DNA of 64,000 nt from Henningerozyma blattae CBS 6284 (lineage: Eukaryota > Ascomycota > Saccharomycetes > Saccharomycetales > Saccharomycetaceae), in the NCBI RefSeq assembly GCF_000315915.1, contig NC_020185.1, positions 2,542,001-2,606,000 on the forward strand, written 5' to 3'. Both the position numbers and the translations under genes were made by a program. This document shows positions 1 to 10,239 of the stretch, in pieces. The notes beneath the pieces are model-generated. The model searched no databases, was not told where the DNA came from, and worked only from the letters and a program-made list of their open reading frames with translations. Numbering within the stretch: position 1 is the first letter of the stretch; every line of letters begins with the position of its first letter.

Positions 1-497
1 GATGTCTCAGAAAACACTACAGTATTCTAGAATAGTTGAAGAGAAATGATCAACACTTTTCCAATTGGAACGGACATGTATTGAAAGCCTTTATTTGCCA
101 AGAAATAGAATATATAGTATCATTCATTATTGCAAATCAATAATTCTATTATTTTGGGCTCTATAGGGTTATAAACACATTTTGAAATCTATTCCAAGAT
201 TTGCAAGTACTAAGAGGGGAAATTCAATATATAAACAAATATTTTAACACGTTATACAAAAGTTAAAAAAAAATTAATTAAAAAAAATAAAAATATTCAG
301 AAAAATAATTGTGATTGAAATTATTGTATCTTGATACTTCAAGTTATTTTTTCCAGTTCCTCAACTCATTCTCAGTATCTAATCATTAGTACTTTGATAC
401 CAAAATTATCTCTATTTCAATACCCAATATCATCAATTATTAGACATTACAATTAAGTTGGTTTTACGAACATTTCCATTCATATACTCTTATAGAA
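1..497. other. Intergenic, promoter side of the first gene
   Basis: AT-rich sequence with long A runs around 265-300. No reading frame or RNA gene is visible. The 3' part must hold the promoter of the gene starting at 498. The upstream neighbour lies outside the window. Confidence 0.6.
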
Positions 498-2363
498 ATG
501 ATCATCACCTTTTTTAAATATTTGATTAGTATCTTTATAGGGTTTCGAGTATTTAAATGGCTCTTGATGACCTTTTATTTCCCCATGATCAGAGATTTAG
601 ATCCAATTGCACTTAATGAACAATCCAACAAAACTACGGTAAGACAACCAAAGGAAACCGCTATATATAGAAATTTTTTAATTCCAAATGGATTACCTCT
701 AACCACTGGTCTTGGCTTGTCAGCTGGTTATAAATTAAGAAATGGAAATTTCGGTGACGTTTGGAATTCTATTATCTGTAATGGCTCAAGTATAAAAGAT
801 CTGAAGTTTATTAATCAAACTGAACCAATATCTATTTTTCAGATTAATTCAATGGCTAAATTATTATCTGAAAATTGGTTCAATAATAAAAATACTTCCA
901 AATATGTTGGTATTGCTGTACCACTTTCCACTTCTTATGGTTTTATTTCTTCAATTGCATGTATGATGAGTACAATTTATGATTCAAATACTTTACCCCT
1001 ATTTTTGCATCATGTACCAAGAACTAAAATTGAAAACTTGGATATTTTAATACTTGATACTTGGGAGTCATATAAATTATTAGGAGAATCCAAGAATTGG
1101 TATAAAATGATTATTGTTTGTGAATCAACTAATTCAGCAAACACAATCTCAAATTATTCATCAACACCAAAATTGATTTCATTTTTTGATATTATTAAGC
1201 ATGTTAAAAATTTGAAAGATAAATGCTTTGAATATCAATTTAATTTGGAAAAAGTAAAAGATGATCAAAAACAACTTTTCCAAATTCTTTCACCAACAAA
1301 TAAATTGACACAATTTACTCAGGTGGCATTTATGAGTGGTATCGCTTCATTCATCAAAACATTTCCTGTGGGCCATTCATTAACTGACAAGGATGTTATG
1401 ACATTGCTAATCAATAAAAAAGATACAGGGTTTCTACTAAATACTCTAGATAAGATATTTGCAGTCTTATTACACGGTGGTTCTATTCAATTCATTAATG
1501 AACTACCATCATCGATTGCACCTTTATCTTCCAGATCAAATTTAAACACCCATATTCATACAGCCTCTACAACATCAATTTCAACTGTAGTTTCTTCATC
1601 ATCAAATTCTGCATCAGCTCCTCCTAATTCTAATTTCAATTCAAAAGCATCTATTAATTTAGAATTTCTAAAAGGCACTACATTACTATCTATAAGTGCT
1701 TCAAATATGAAAAAAATTATCGATCATATCCAAAAATCTCATACAAATATCTTTGATAATTTTAGGTTGAATTGGGCAACTCTTTTATTTAGTTATGGTA
1801 TCTTTTCAAAATGTGGCGAAAGACAATCAAGGTTCACAGATAATCTACGTTGTATCTATTTAGAAGAAATTATTAAACCTCATCAATTCATATTAAATTA
1901 TCCTCGTGAAATACCAAAATTAAATATTCAAAATTCAAAAATTATTGAGTCGCCAAATTTATCAACAGTTCACTTGAATTTAATTAGATCATTATTTGGT
2001 ACAAGATTAGTAAGAGAATTAATCATACCATACTTAACAATTGGTCCTATTGCACAGACAAATTTTTATGATTATAGAGTGTTATCATCAAACGTAGATG
2101 ATAAACTAATATCTTTTGGTCCTTTATCGACCTCATTAGAAGGTAAATTCGTCTCACTTGATTTAGTACCAGAGTTAGATATCAGAAAAAGACAAGGTAT
2201 GTTATGCATAAGAGGCTTTAATATTGGTCTCCCAGTCGAGAATGATAGGCTGGAAAAATTAATGAAAGTAAGTGAAGATTATGGTGGTAAAGAAGGCTGG
2301 ATGCCCTTAGTAGGCCTATATGGACTATGGGGACTGGATGGCTGTTTATTCTTATTTGCGTAG
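498..2363 (+). CDS. YHR045W-like membrane-anchored, degenerate acyl-CoA synthetase-fold protein
   Basis: The protein has 621 residues. Its position beside INM1 and AAP1 matches S. cerevisiae YHR045W, a protein of unknown function reported at the endoplasmic reticulum. The N-terminus is hydrophobic (residues about 5-30), consistent with a membrane anchor. By eye, the C-terminus follows the last part of the large domain of long-chain acyl-CoA synthetases (ANL superfamily): a QGMLCIRG block (566-573, like GEICVRG) and EGWMPLVGLYGLWGLDG (599-615, like EGW-hTGDIG-W-pDG). The Asp of TGD is replaced and the chain stops just before the hinge and lid domain. No Ser/Thr/Gly-rich AMP-binding P-loop is visible. 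A Ser/Asn-rich stretch (about 355-385) looks like a disordered insert. I infer a non-catalytic relative. The orthology is fairly sure from synteny; the fold assignment is inference. Confidence 0.75.
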   Translation: MIITFFKYLISIFIGFRVFKWLLMTFYFPMIRDLDPIALNEQSNKTTVRQPKETAIYRNFLIPNGLPLTTGLGLSAGYKLRNGNFGDVWNSIICNGSSIKDLKFINQTEPISIFQINSMAKLLSENWFNNKNTSKYVGIAVPLSTSYGFISSIACMMSTIYDSNTLPLFLHHVPRTKIENLDILILDTWESYKLLGESKNWYKMIIVCESTNSANTISNYSSTPKLISFFDIIKHVKNLKDKCFEYQFNLEKVKDDQKQLFQILSPTNKLTQFTQVAFMSGIASFIKTFPVGHSLTDKDVMTLLINKKDTGFLLNTLDKIFAVLLHGGSIQFINELPSSIAPLSSRSNLNTHIHTASTTSISTVVSSSSNSASAPPNSNFNSKASINLEFLKGTTLLSISASNMKKIIDHIQKSHTNIFDNFRLNWATLLFSYGIFSKCGERQSRFTDNLRCIYLEEIIKPHQFILNYPREIPKLNIQNSKIIESPNLSTVHLNLIRSLFGTRLVRELIIPYLTIGPIAQTNFYDYRVLSSNVDDKLISFGPLSTSLEGKFVSLDLVPELDIRKRQGMLCIRGFNIGLPVENDRLEKLMKVSEDYGGKEGWMPLVGLYGLWGLDGCLFLFA

Positions 2364-2677
2364 TTATTAAAAACTTCGTAAGAGTCTTTTTTTGCTTACA
2401 CTATTTTTTTTTTAGTATTTTTTTTCTTAATTTTTTAGACATGTATTAATTATCATTGCAACTATCTATCAGCTTATATTTTTGGTCATTATTCTATTCT
2501 ATCAATTATATACCGATGTCTTATAAAAAAATTCTGAACTAGTAATATGCAAACTTACAATGTAGCACTCTCTGTAATACAAAGGTTGCATGAATTGGAT
2601 GGAAAAAAAATAGTACACTAGTAGAATACGTATGTGAAATATTTCTCTATTATTTAAATTTAAGACTCTCTCTACTT
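2364..2677. other. Convergent 3' intergenic region
   Basis: This is the shared 3' flank of two convergent genes. It is T-rich just after the first stop codon (2388-2430), suiting poly(A) and termination signals for the plus-strand gene. No further gene is visible. Confidence 0.5.
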
Positions 2678-3565
2678 TTAATTATAGTCCAATTTTCCCT
2701 CCACACATTGCCAAAATTTCTTGATATATTCCTTCTTATCTTGATGTGTATCGTCTGTAGTGCCTCTAATTGCAAAATAAGATCTGTTTTCGACACCAAT
2801 TTCCCATTCACCTGGATTAGCACCCACAATTATACCACCAGTTTCCTTTAAGATACACCAGCCGGCACATACATCCCAGGAGTAACAACCTCCGTCCCAA
2901 TAAGAATCCAAATATCCTAGTGCAATATAAGCCAAGGTCATAGCTGAGGAGCCTAAATTTCTAAAGCCATGAACAAATCCACCATCGCAAGATAATAGAT
3001 TGGTATATGTTTTCATCTTTGTTATAAAATTTGGACCCTCCCTAGCTGAACCTGGCTGTAATGCAACGACTGATTTATTCAATATTAATTCCCCCATATT
3101 CGCAATTTTAGATTTATAGTCAAACAGTTCTCCATTAACTCTAACCCCATTACCTTTCGAACTAGAAATAATGAGATCTAAATGAGGATTATAAATAACA
3201 CCAACAACTGGAATTTTATCTATAGTTAAACCCATAGAAGTACAACTAAATGGGAAATCGTGAACAAAGTTGGTTGTACCATCAATTGGATCTACGATAA
3301 AAGTTGGGGCATCGGTTACTTTTGTCTCACCTGGAATATAGCTTTCTTCTCCAACAAATTCAAAATTTGGATATTCAGATCTTAATGTTTCCCATATGAG
3401 TTTCTCCACTTGTTTATCAATAACTGTAACTATATCTACCTTTTTTGAACCAGTTTTTAAGTTATAATTTTTTTGGGTACCACTTTTAGACTTAATAATT
3501 GGACCAACTTTTTTCAAAGCTAAATTACATAAAAACTCTTCTATTTGCAAAAGATTGACAGTCAT
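2678..3565 (-). CDS. INM1: Inositol monophosphatase
   Basis: A 295-residue member of the Li+-sensitive inositol monophosphatase family, which hydrolyses inositol phosphates to free inositol with Mg2+. The metal-binding set is intact: GEES (72-75), DPIDGTTNF (92-100) and WD (230-231) followed by a glycine-rich block. The length fits the family. S. cerevisiae has two paralogues, INM1 (YHR046C) and INM2. The neighbours AAP1 and the YHR045W homologue identify this copy as INM1. It acts in the cytosol in inositol recycling. The start is the first methionine and matches the usual short N-terminus. Nothing is truncated. Confidence 0.93.
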   Translation of the reverse strand: MTVNLLQIEEFLCNLALKKVGPIIKSKSGTQKNYNLKTGSKKVDIVTVIDKQVEKLIWETLRSEYPNFEFVGEESYIPGETKVTDAPTFIVDPIDGTTNFVHDFPFSCTSMGLTIDKIPVVGVIYNPHLDLIISSSKGNGVRVNGELFDYKSKIANMGELILNKSVVALQPGSAREGPNFITKMKTYTNLLSCDGGFVHGFRNLGSSAMTLAYIALGYLDSYWDGGCYSWDVCAGWCILKETGGIIVGANPGEWEIGVENRSYFAIRGTTDDTHQDKKEYIKKFWQCVEGKLDYN

Positions 3566-4081
3566 ACTTGTTTTTTGAATGGGTTTTGAATAAATTTCAG
3601 ACTATTTCTAAATAACTGATGAGGAAGGCTTCTCTGAATATTTTATCTATGTTAGAATAGAAAAAAGTACAAGAGAAAAATGAAATATACATCGTAAACA
3701 AATACTGCACATTCTTAGTAAAAATCATGAGTTTTCCTTCTAACATAAATAAAAGAATGTTTAAGTCAATCTTTAAATATTTAGAAATTACTTTTTTCTT
3801 TTTTTCATTCGATGTCATCTCATGAGCCATTTTAGAGATATGAAATTTTCGTCCCAAATAGTCAAGAACAATATTTCAAAATATCCGTAAACGGACATTA
3901 TATGAAAATTGGAATTTTTGACAATAAAGGCTTTTAAAATTTGAGAACTATGGATACGGAGTTTAAAACAGATTAAGAGACTAAAATATATTATTATACT
4001 AATTTTATTTTGAAAATATAGAATTATTTAATTAATTCTTATTAAGTGATATATATTCTATTTAAAAAATACATAATACAA
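3566..4081. other. Intergenic between INM1 (5') and AAP1 (3')
   Basis: The sequence holds the INM1 promoter and the AAP1 3' flank. It is AT-rich with several A/T tracts. A short AT-driven reading frame on the minus strand (3597-3857) has no recognisable protein character and is not called. Confidence 0.5.
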
Positions 4082-6685
4082 TTAATTGTAATAACCATTA
4101 TCTTTCAAGTATTTCAAAACAACATCACGGTCTCTGCTGACCCATTGTGCTTTAGAAGTGATAGTATCCAAAGATTGAGCCAAACTTTGGTCAAAGCCCT
4201 TAGTTGACTTATCTTTAAAGAATTTTTCGATATCGTTCTTGGCTTCAAAAGTGGTATAACCAGAAGTACCAATAATAATAACAGATCCTAACATGGATAA
4301 ACCAGGTGGCAATCTCTTAACGATGTCATCCCAGTTAACCTTAATCCAAGCCCATAGAGCTTCAATACCTTCTTTATGAGTTCTCATACCTTGCATTGGA
4401 ATATAAATATCTTGGTTTAGAACTGTACCATCAGATAATAAGCCCAAAGTTCTTTCTAATAATTTTGCGTCCTTAAATCTACCCAAACATCTTAAAGCGG
4501 ATAATTTTTCATCTGTAGAAACTGGATTTTTAAAGATCTTCAATAATTTTTCATAATTTTCAACTGAACCTTCTCTGGCAGCAGCACTAAATACTGCAGG
4601 TTTAATTAGAGCTGGAATAGCCTTCTTATCACCTGCAGTATATTTGGCAAACATATCTAAGGCAGCTTTTTCAACAGCCGGTTCCCTAGCTGCACACGCA
4701 GTGGCAAACATACTAACTTTCAAACGTTGAGTAGAAAATGATTCACTTTCACTCTTAGCTTCAAAATCCCAGCCTAGTTCCTTAACTTTCTTAGAGACTA
4801 ATTTTCTTGTAAAGGCATTCAAAGCATCCTTAACTTCATCAGATTCGAAGGCCCAAGTAGTTTTTAAAGCAGATAAAGAGTTAATTATTTGTTCCCAAAC
4901 AACAAATGATTTTTCATCATTCCATTGGGAGATTAAACTTAAAAAGTTTTCAGTGGAAGTGTAACCTGATGAAGACAAAGCCTTAACATCTGCCACTAAA
5001 CCTGTACGATCTTCCACGGATAATAAATCAGCTTGTTTAGATAATTTAGCCCATCTTTCATCGGAATAAGAAGTGATATAGATACCAGATTGATCACCAT
5101 TAGCCTTAAAGAAATCCAAATCCTTAACAGTAACTGTTTTAGATCTTTCATCTAAGACTAATGATTGATCAGTATTACCTTCTGTTTTCAAGGCTAAAAA
5201 TACTGGGTATAAGGTTTCATCTTCATTTTCCTTTACATCACCGGTACTTAAATAACGGTTTTGAGTAAATTTAATTTGATTACTTTTTGAATCTTCTTCT
5301 ACAGAAATGACCGGGAAACCGACTTTCTTTGTCCATATATTCATGACTTTACTGACATCTTTACCTGAAGCAGCTGATAAGGCATCCCATAAGTCAGTGG
5401 TCTTTGCATTACCATATTTGAATTTTTGTAAATATTGAGAAACACCTTTAATGAATACATCTTCACCTAACCATTTAGAAATCATTCTTAATAGAGAAGC
5501 ACCTTTAGAATAAGAAATAGCGTCAAAGATTTGATTAATTTCATCTGCTCTCTTAACAGGTACTTCAATTGGATGTGAAGATCTTAAAGAATCCAAACCT
5601 AAAGCATGTTGTAAAGTATCAGTAACATATTGTTCCCAAACTTTCCATTCTGGTTCGAATTCATTACAAGAGTACCAAGACATCCAAGTAGCAAACCCTT
5701 CATTTAACCATAAACCTTCCCACCAATCCATGGTGACTAAATTACCAAACCATTGGTGAGCCAATTCATGTTGTACAACTTCTGCTACTCTTTGAATACG
5801 ATCCAAAGTAGAATTATCTTTATCTAATAAAAGATCAACCACTCTATAAGTGACTAACCCCCAATTTTCCATAGCACCAGCAGAAAATTCATGGACTGCT
5901 ACATTATCCATTTTAGGTAGAGGGTATTGAATGCCAAAAGTTTTTTCAAAGAAAGCTAATGTCTTTGCAGTTAAATCGGCAGCAAATTGACCCAAATGTT
6001 CATCACCTGGGGTGGCATATACTCTAACTGGGATTCTAAAATCTTTATTTTCTACATATTTCAACTCAGCAACAATGAATGCCACTAGATAAGTAGATAA
6101 TTTTGGGGTGGTATTAAATGAAGTGAATTTCTTACCAGATTCTATTTTTTCTGATTTAACATCCATATTTGATAAATGAGTTAAAGAAGGTTCAGAAACT
6201 AAAGTAATATCGAAAGTAGCTTTCAAATTAGGCTCATCAAAACAAGGGAAAGCTCTTCTAGCATCAGTAGGTTCCATTTGTGTGGTTGCCATATATTTAG
6301 TTTCTCCAGTCAATTTATCTTGATATTTGGCTCTATAGAAACCAGCCATATTATCATTTAATTGACCTATGAAATTAATATTTAAAATAAATTCTTTAGA
6401 TAATTTAGCCATTGTACCTTGAGGGAATGTAATCTTTAAAATTTGAGTATCTTTATCCAAATTAAATGCCTCAGGTTTAATAGAATTATTGATATCAATG
6501 GATTGGAATTCCATATCTAGGGCATTTAATTCCACCGAATCAATTGAAGAATCATTGATTTGCAAAGTTATCTTTTCAACCCCTTCGAAAGTAAAAGTTT
6601 TGAAGTTAGGTCCAATTTGAAGATCATAATGTAATGGGGTAACGTTTGTTGGTAAAACTTCACGTTGCAAAGTTTGGGCAGCCAT
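4082..6685 (-). CDS. AAP1: M1 zinc aminopeptidase (alanine/arginine aminopeptidase type)
   Basis: An 867-residue puromycin-sensitive-type M1 metallo-aminopeptidase. It removes N-terminal residues from peptides using one zinc ion. The exopeptidase motif GAMEN (270-274), the zinc motif HELAH (306-310) and the third ligand E329, 18 residues further, are all present. The C-terminal ERAP1-like helical domain runs to the end. In S. cerevisiae the WGD paralogues are AAP1 (YHR047C, 856 residues, linked to glycogen accumulation) and APE2 (YKL157W). The chain has no N-terminal extension, and the neighbours INM1 and YHK8 favour AAP1. However RCN1 and ELF1, which neighbour APE2 in S. cerevisiae, are also close, so this may be the only copy or represent either one. 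A perfect PDRE lies 189 bp upstream of the start. Confidence 0.93.
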   Translation of the reverse strand: MAAQTLQREVLPTNVTPLHYDLQIGPNFKTFTFEGVEKITLQINDSSIDSVELNALDMEFQSIDINNSIKPEAFNLDKDTQILKITFPQGTMAKLSKEFILNINFIGQLNDNMAGFYRAKYQDKLTGETKYMATTQMEPTDARRAFPCFDEPNLKATFDITLVSEPSLTHLSNMDVKSEKIESGKKFTSFNTTPKLSTYLVAFIVAELKYVENKDFRIPVRVYATPGDEHLGQFAADLTAKTLAFFEKTFGIQYPLPKMDNVAVHEFSAGAMENWGLVTYRVVDLLLDKDNSTLDRIQRVAEVVQHELAHQWFGNLVTMDWWEGLWLNEGFATWMSWYSCNEFEPEWKVWEQYVTDTLQHALGLDSLRSSHPIEVPVKRADEINQIFDAISYSKGASLLRMISKWLGEDVFIKGVSQYLQKFKYGNAKTTDLWDALSAASGKDVSKVMNIWTKKVGFPVISVEEDSKSNQIKFTQNRYLSTGDVKENEDETLYPVFLALKTEGNTDQSLVLDERSKTVTVKDLDFFKANGDQSGIYITSYSDERWAKLSKQADLLSVEDRTGLVADVKALSSSGYTSTENFLSLISQWNDEKSFVVWEQIINSLSALKTTWAFESDEVKDALNAFTRKLVSKKVKELGWDFEAKSESESFSTQRLKVSMFATACAAREPAVEKAALDMFAKYTAGDKKAIPALIKPAVFSAAAREGSVENYEKLLKIFKNPVSTDEKLSALRCLGRFKDAKLLERTLGLLSDGTVLNQDIYIPMQGMRTHKEGIEALWAWIKVNWDDIVKRLPPGLSMLGSVIIIGTSGYTTFEAKNDIEKFFKDKSTKGFDQSLAQSLDTITSKAQWVSRDRDVVLKYLKDNGYYN

Positions 6686-6873
6686 TCTAACTAGAAAATT
6701 TTCGAAAAAATATATGGGTATTGTTGTTAGTAAAGAAAAAATTATATCTTTTTAAAAATAAAAAAGAAAGAAAATAAGAATACAATTGCAATATCAACTC
6801 ATTAAAGAAAACTTTAAATGGTTTGAAATATCAACAACTCTTTTTTCCCCTTCATTGCGGTTTGCCACCAACA

Positions 6874-6888
6874 TCCGCGGACCACGTG
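6874..6888. promoter_or_regulatory. Perfect PDRE (TCCGCGGA) adjoining an E-box (CACGTG)
   Basis: TCCGCGGA at 6874-6881 is the palindromic Pdr1/Pdr3 response element of S. cerevisiae. CACGTG, the Pho4/Cbf1 core, follows at 6883-6888. The pair lies 189 bp before the AAP1 start and about 1.35 kb before YHK8. The sequence match is direct; function in this species is inferred. Confidence 0.55.
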
Positions 6889-7937
6889 CCACATACTGAA
6901 GAGGGTAAAAAAGGGTACCTAGTAACCACAAAAATATACAGAAATTCATCTCACATATATATGCATAAATATATACATGGATTATCTTTGAATTATTTCT
7001 AATGGTAATTGGAGTTGCTTGATCAGTGTTTAAATATAATTTTTTTTGTTTCTTATGTGATTTAAGTATCCACAAAAATAAAAATCAATATCAAAACCAA
7101 TATAAAATATCCAATATCAATAATCAAATCGAAATGCAAATTCAAATTCAAATTCAAAAATATTTTAAGGTATTGCATTATACGTACGTTTTTTTTTCCA
7201 TTGCCTTTTGGCATTTTGTACAAGAAGGTTGGTAGGCAGTGAAAAGGGATCTCTTCGCATCCACTTTGGATCTTAACGGCTTGTATTTGTATTGTATATG
7301 TACACGACTAAGTAATAATGGTGTCACATTTGTCAAAGAGAATTGTCTTTTGGGAAGTAATGTATATATACATGATCGAGCTAAGCTTGTACTTTCGCAG
7401 ACTAGTTTCGAACTCTGTGCTAGTCGAAATCCCAGCATGTTATTATTATATACAACGTATTATCTTAAATAACGTATGATGGGTTTTGTGGTGCTTTCCT
7501 CTTACAACTTTTTTTCAAGGTCCTTTTTTATTTTTTTTTTGATATAACTAGCATCTCATTTCCAAATTTAAAATTACGTTTGAACTCAGAAATACACCCG
7601 TGCATCACGTTGTTAAGAGCAAAATACCTTCAAGATTACAACCCAAGGCTTTTTAAGTAAGAATGATAGCGTAATCATTTGTTTTCCCTTCTACATTTTA
7701 AGACGGAATTTATTGCTCCCAAGATCTACTAGATTTGTTCTTATGTATCAGGGATTTCTGTTGTATCAGGCAAACAGAAATACCTTGAACTCTAGCTTGA
7801 GATCTCTCAGAAAAAGTATTACATAACAGGATATAATTGTTATCAGTTTCATAATGTTTGACATAATTTAAATGCAAGTACAACACTATATATTATCACC
7901 CTGGATATAATATTTTATACAATCTATTATCTCCGGC

Positions 7938-7993
7938 GGCGATAACCAGATCTCATCGCCAAACATTCTCTGCGCCGTTTTCGCACACGGCGC
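7938..7993. promoter_or_regulatory. Two adjacent GC-rich inverted repeats in the YHK8 promoter
   Basis: GGCGAT (7938-7943) pairs with ATCGCC (7955-7960) across 11 bp. GCGCCG (7972-7977) pairs with CGGCGC (7988-7993) across exactly 10 bp. CGG/CCG half-sites with fixed spacing are typical targets of Zn2Cys6 regulators, which often control MFS exporters. The block stands out from the AT-rich surroundings and lies 238-293 bp upstream of the YHK8 start. Confidence 0.5.
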
Positions 7994-8230
7994 GATCCCA
8001 GCGCGGCAATTTTTCTTGCTGATAATGAGAATTCGAGAATTCGATGCTTTGCATTGTTTCTTGATATGATATTCATTAATCCAAGGGTACATCAATAATG
8101 ACACATTAATCTTGAAGAATTAATCTTGATATATTTGAATAGCTGAAAAAGGTATAAATAAATGCTATAATTTATTTTTTCAATTATATTTTATTTTATT
8201 TTTTTGGTCAATCCATAATATCCATAACCA

Positions 8231-9796
8231 ATGTGTAAGCAAAATTACGTAATGGAAAATGATCAAGATTTGAAAAACTCTTTGGCATTGCCCATTCCAT
8301 CACAGGAAAAGAATCTAGTATTGGAACGTACTGAATCAGATCTTTCTACCACATCACAGTCTACTCAAAACAATATTTCAGCGGGGAAATATAAAGTCGA
8401 GTTCTCCGATATTGCATTAGATAAAGACCCTGAAGATATAGTTTCACGACTTTCCAGTTTACATAAATGGTATATTGCTCTATTAGTGATTCTCTCTGCC
8501 ATGGTAATTACTATTATCTCATCCTGTTGGACATTTCTTTCACCACAGATTTCTGAAAAATTCCATTTGAAACATGAAGTTAGTGTGTTAGGGATTTCTT
8601 GTTATGTTTGGGGGTTAGCCTTTGGACCTTTGTTCCTATCACCAATAAGTGAAATGTATGGTAGAAGAATCACTTTTATTTTTTCATTATCGATGAGTAT
8701 CGTTTGGCAATGTTTAACAACATGGGCCAGTAATATCGAAGGAATGTTATTTGGTAGATTTCTTGCTGGGTTTTTCGGTTCTGCATTTTTAAGTGTAGCT
8801 GGTGGTACTATCAGTGACTTGTTTAATAAAAATGAAGTTGGGGTCCCCATGGCTCTGTTCACTACGGCAGGGTTTTTAGGCCCTTCTATTGGCCCTTTAT
8901 TGAGCGGCGCAATGTATCATATAAATTATAAATGGACTTTCATTGTTTTATTGATTACATCTGGTGTTTGTTTGATATTAGTAGTGTTAACTGTACCAGA
9001 AACGTATAAACCTGTTTTATTAATTAATAAGGCAAAACGGTTGAGATCTACCACAGGTGATTCTAATTACTATGCTCCATTGGAAAACACTAGATCAAGT
9101 ATCCCCTTTTGGAAAGCAATTCTTTTCTCTATTAGACGACCATTCGGGCTGTTATTTTTTGATCCAATGATGGGTGTTCTTTGTTTCTATTCAGGTTTCG
9201 AATTGGCTATCATCTATTTATTCTTTGTAGCATTCCCTTACGTGTATCCTTTACTTTGGAACTTCAATGTCATGGAAACAGCTTGTTCTTATATTGGGAT
9301 GATGGTTGGTATAATACTTAGTGCTATCACTTCATTATACGTTCAAAAAAGATATTTGGAAAAAGTGAAAAAAAATAACGGTATATCCATCCCAGAAATG
9401 AGATTCGAGCCTTTATATATAGGCGCATTTTTATCACCAATAGGCCTTATGATTTTCGCATGGACCTGTTATTCCAATGTTCATTGGATTGCCCCCATAA
9501 TTGGTAGTACGATCTTTGGAATGGGCGTTTTTTACGTGTTTGCAGGTATTTTTAATTACACCGTTGATGCCTATAGAACTTACGCAGCTTCTGGGTTAGC
9601 CTGCAACACATTTGTGCGTTGTATATTAGGAGGCATCTTTCCTTTATTTGGTCTTCAAATGTTTGAAGGAATGACTGTTAATTGGGCAGGTTTCTTATTA
9701 GCCATGCTAGCCATTTGCTTAATCCCAGTACCCTTTTTGTTCGACCATTATGGAGCTTATTTACGTTCCAAATCAAGATATGCATACGATGGTTAG
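8231..9796 (+). CDS. YHK8: MFS multidrug exporter (DHA1 family)
   Basis: A 521-residue major facilitator with a roughly 75-residue hydrophilic N-terminal tail, then 12 predicted membrane helices beginning near residue 80. The GRR loop motif after TM2 (EMYGRRITF) and the antiporter motif C in TM5 (GFLGPSIGPLLSG) mark it as a drug:H+ antiporter of the DHA1/CaMDR1-Flu1 type. Synteny with AAP1 and FSH1 identifies S. cerevisiae YHR048W (YHK8), whose expression has been linked to azole resistance. It probably sits in the plasma membrane. The first ATG and an in-frame ATG at codon 8 are both plausible starts, because neither changes the membrane part. Two GC-rich inverted repeats in the promoter suggest a zinc-cluster regulator. 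Confidence 0.92.
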   Translation: MCKQNYVMENDQDLKNSLALPIPSQEKNLVLERTESDLSTTSQSTQNNISAGKYKVEFSDIALDKDPEDIVSRLSSLHKWYIALLVILSAMVITIISSCWTFLSPQISEKFHLKHEVSVLGISCYVWGLAFGPLFLSPISEMYGRRITFIFSLSMSIVWQCLTTWASNIEGMLFGRFLAGFFGSAFLSVAGGTISDLFNKNEVGVPMALFTTAGFLGPSIGPLLSGAMYHINYKWTFIVLLITSGVCLILVVLTVPETYKPVLLINKAKRLRSTTGDSNYYAPLENTRSSIPFWKAILFSIRRPFGLLFFDPMMGVLCFYSGFELAIIYLFFVAFPYVYPLLWNFNVMETACSYIGMMVGIILSAITSLYVQKRYLEKVKKNNGISIPEMRFEPLYIGAFLSPIGLMIFAWTCYSNVHWIAPIIGSTIFGMGVFYVFAGIFNYTVDAYRTYAASGLACNTFVRCILGGIFPLFGLQMFEGMTVNWAGFLLAMLAICLIPVPFLFDHYGAYLRSKSRYAYDG

Positions 9797-10239
9797 TATA
9801 GATATACATACAATGCATACAACGGCCCACATAGATCTCTTTTGAGATACAAACTAATCTAAAATACGTCATTTTGCCCCATTTCGGAGAATTTCCCATC
9901 CTCAGAAGCTTTCGCACACATTGCATACTTTCGGTCTTATTTGGAATTCCAAATTCAATTCGTTTCGGTGATATTTTTTTTTTTATGCATATTCAAACTT
10001 CAATCTCTTTTCCTTACATTTTCTATATCTAATAGATATTTAGCTTAATTTAATTAATAATAGGTAATTATATAAAATTACACTTTTTTAAAAAAAATAT
10101 TGTAGCTATTTCTTTTATTTCTTTTATTTTTTTATTTCTTTTATTTTATTCTTATATTTTTATATTTTTATTTATTCTCAATTTATTTTTATGCACAAAC
10201 ATAATACCCCACGTTTCCAAACTCAAATAATCATTTATC
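9797..10239. other. Intergenic, YHK8 3' flank and FSH1 promoter
   Basis: The region is extremely T-rich, with repeated TTTTATTTCT-like runs at 10100-10185 directly before FSH1. No gene or recognised binding site is seen. The T-runs fit a nucleosome-depleted promoter. Confidence 0.5.

Larger units (their letters stand above)
6686..8230. other. Long divergent promoter region, AAP1/YHK8
   Basis: This 1.5-kb region separates the divergent AAP1 and YHK8 starts. It holds a perfect PDRE next to a CACGTG box near AAP1 and two GC-rich inverted repeats about 240-290 bp before YHK8, listed separately. Short frames at 6794-7472 and 7886-8104 show no protein character. The length would allow a lost gene, but I see no clear remnant. 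Confidence 0.6.

Noticed and set aside
3597..3857. An 86-codon minus-strand frame upstream of INM1
   Set aside because: Its Phe/Ile/Lys-rich translation comes from A/T tracts, and it lies in the INM1 promoter.
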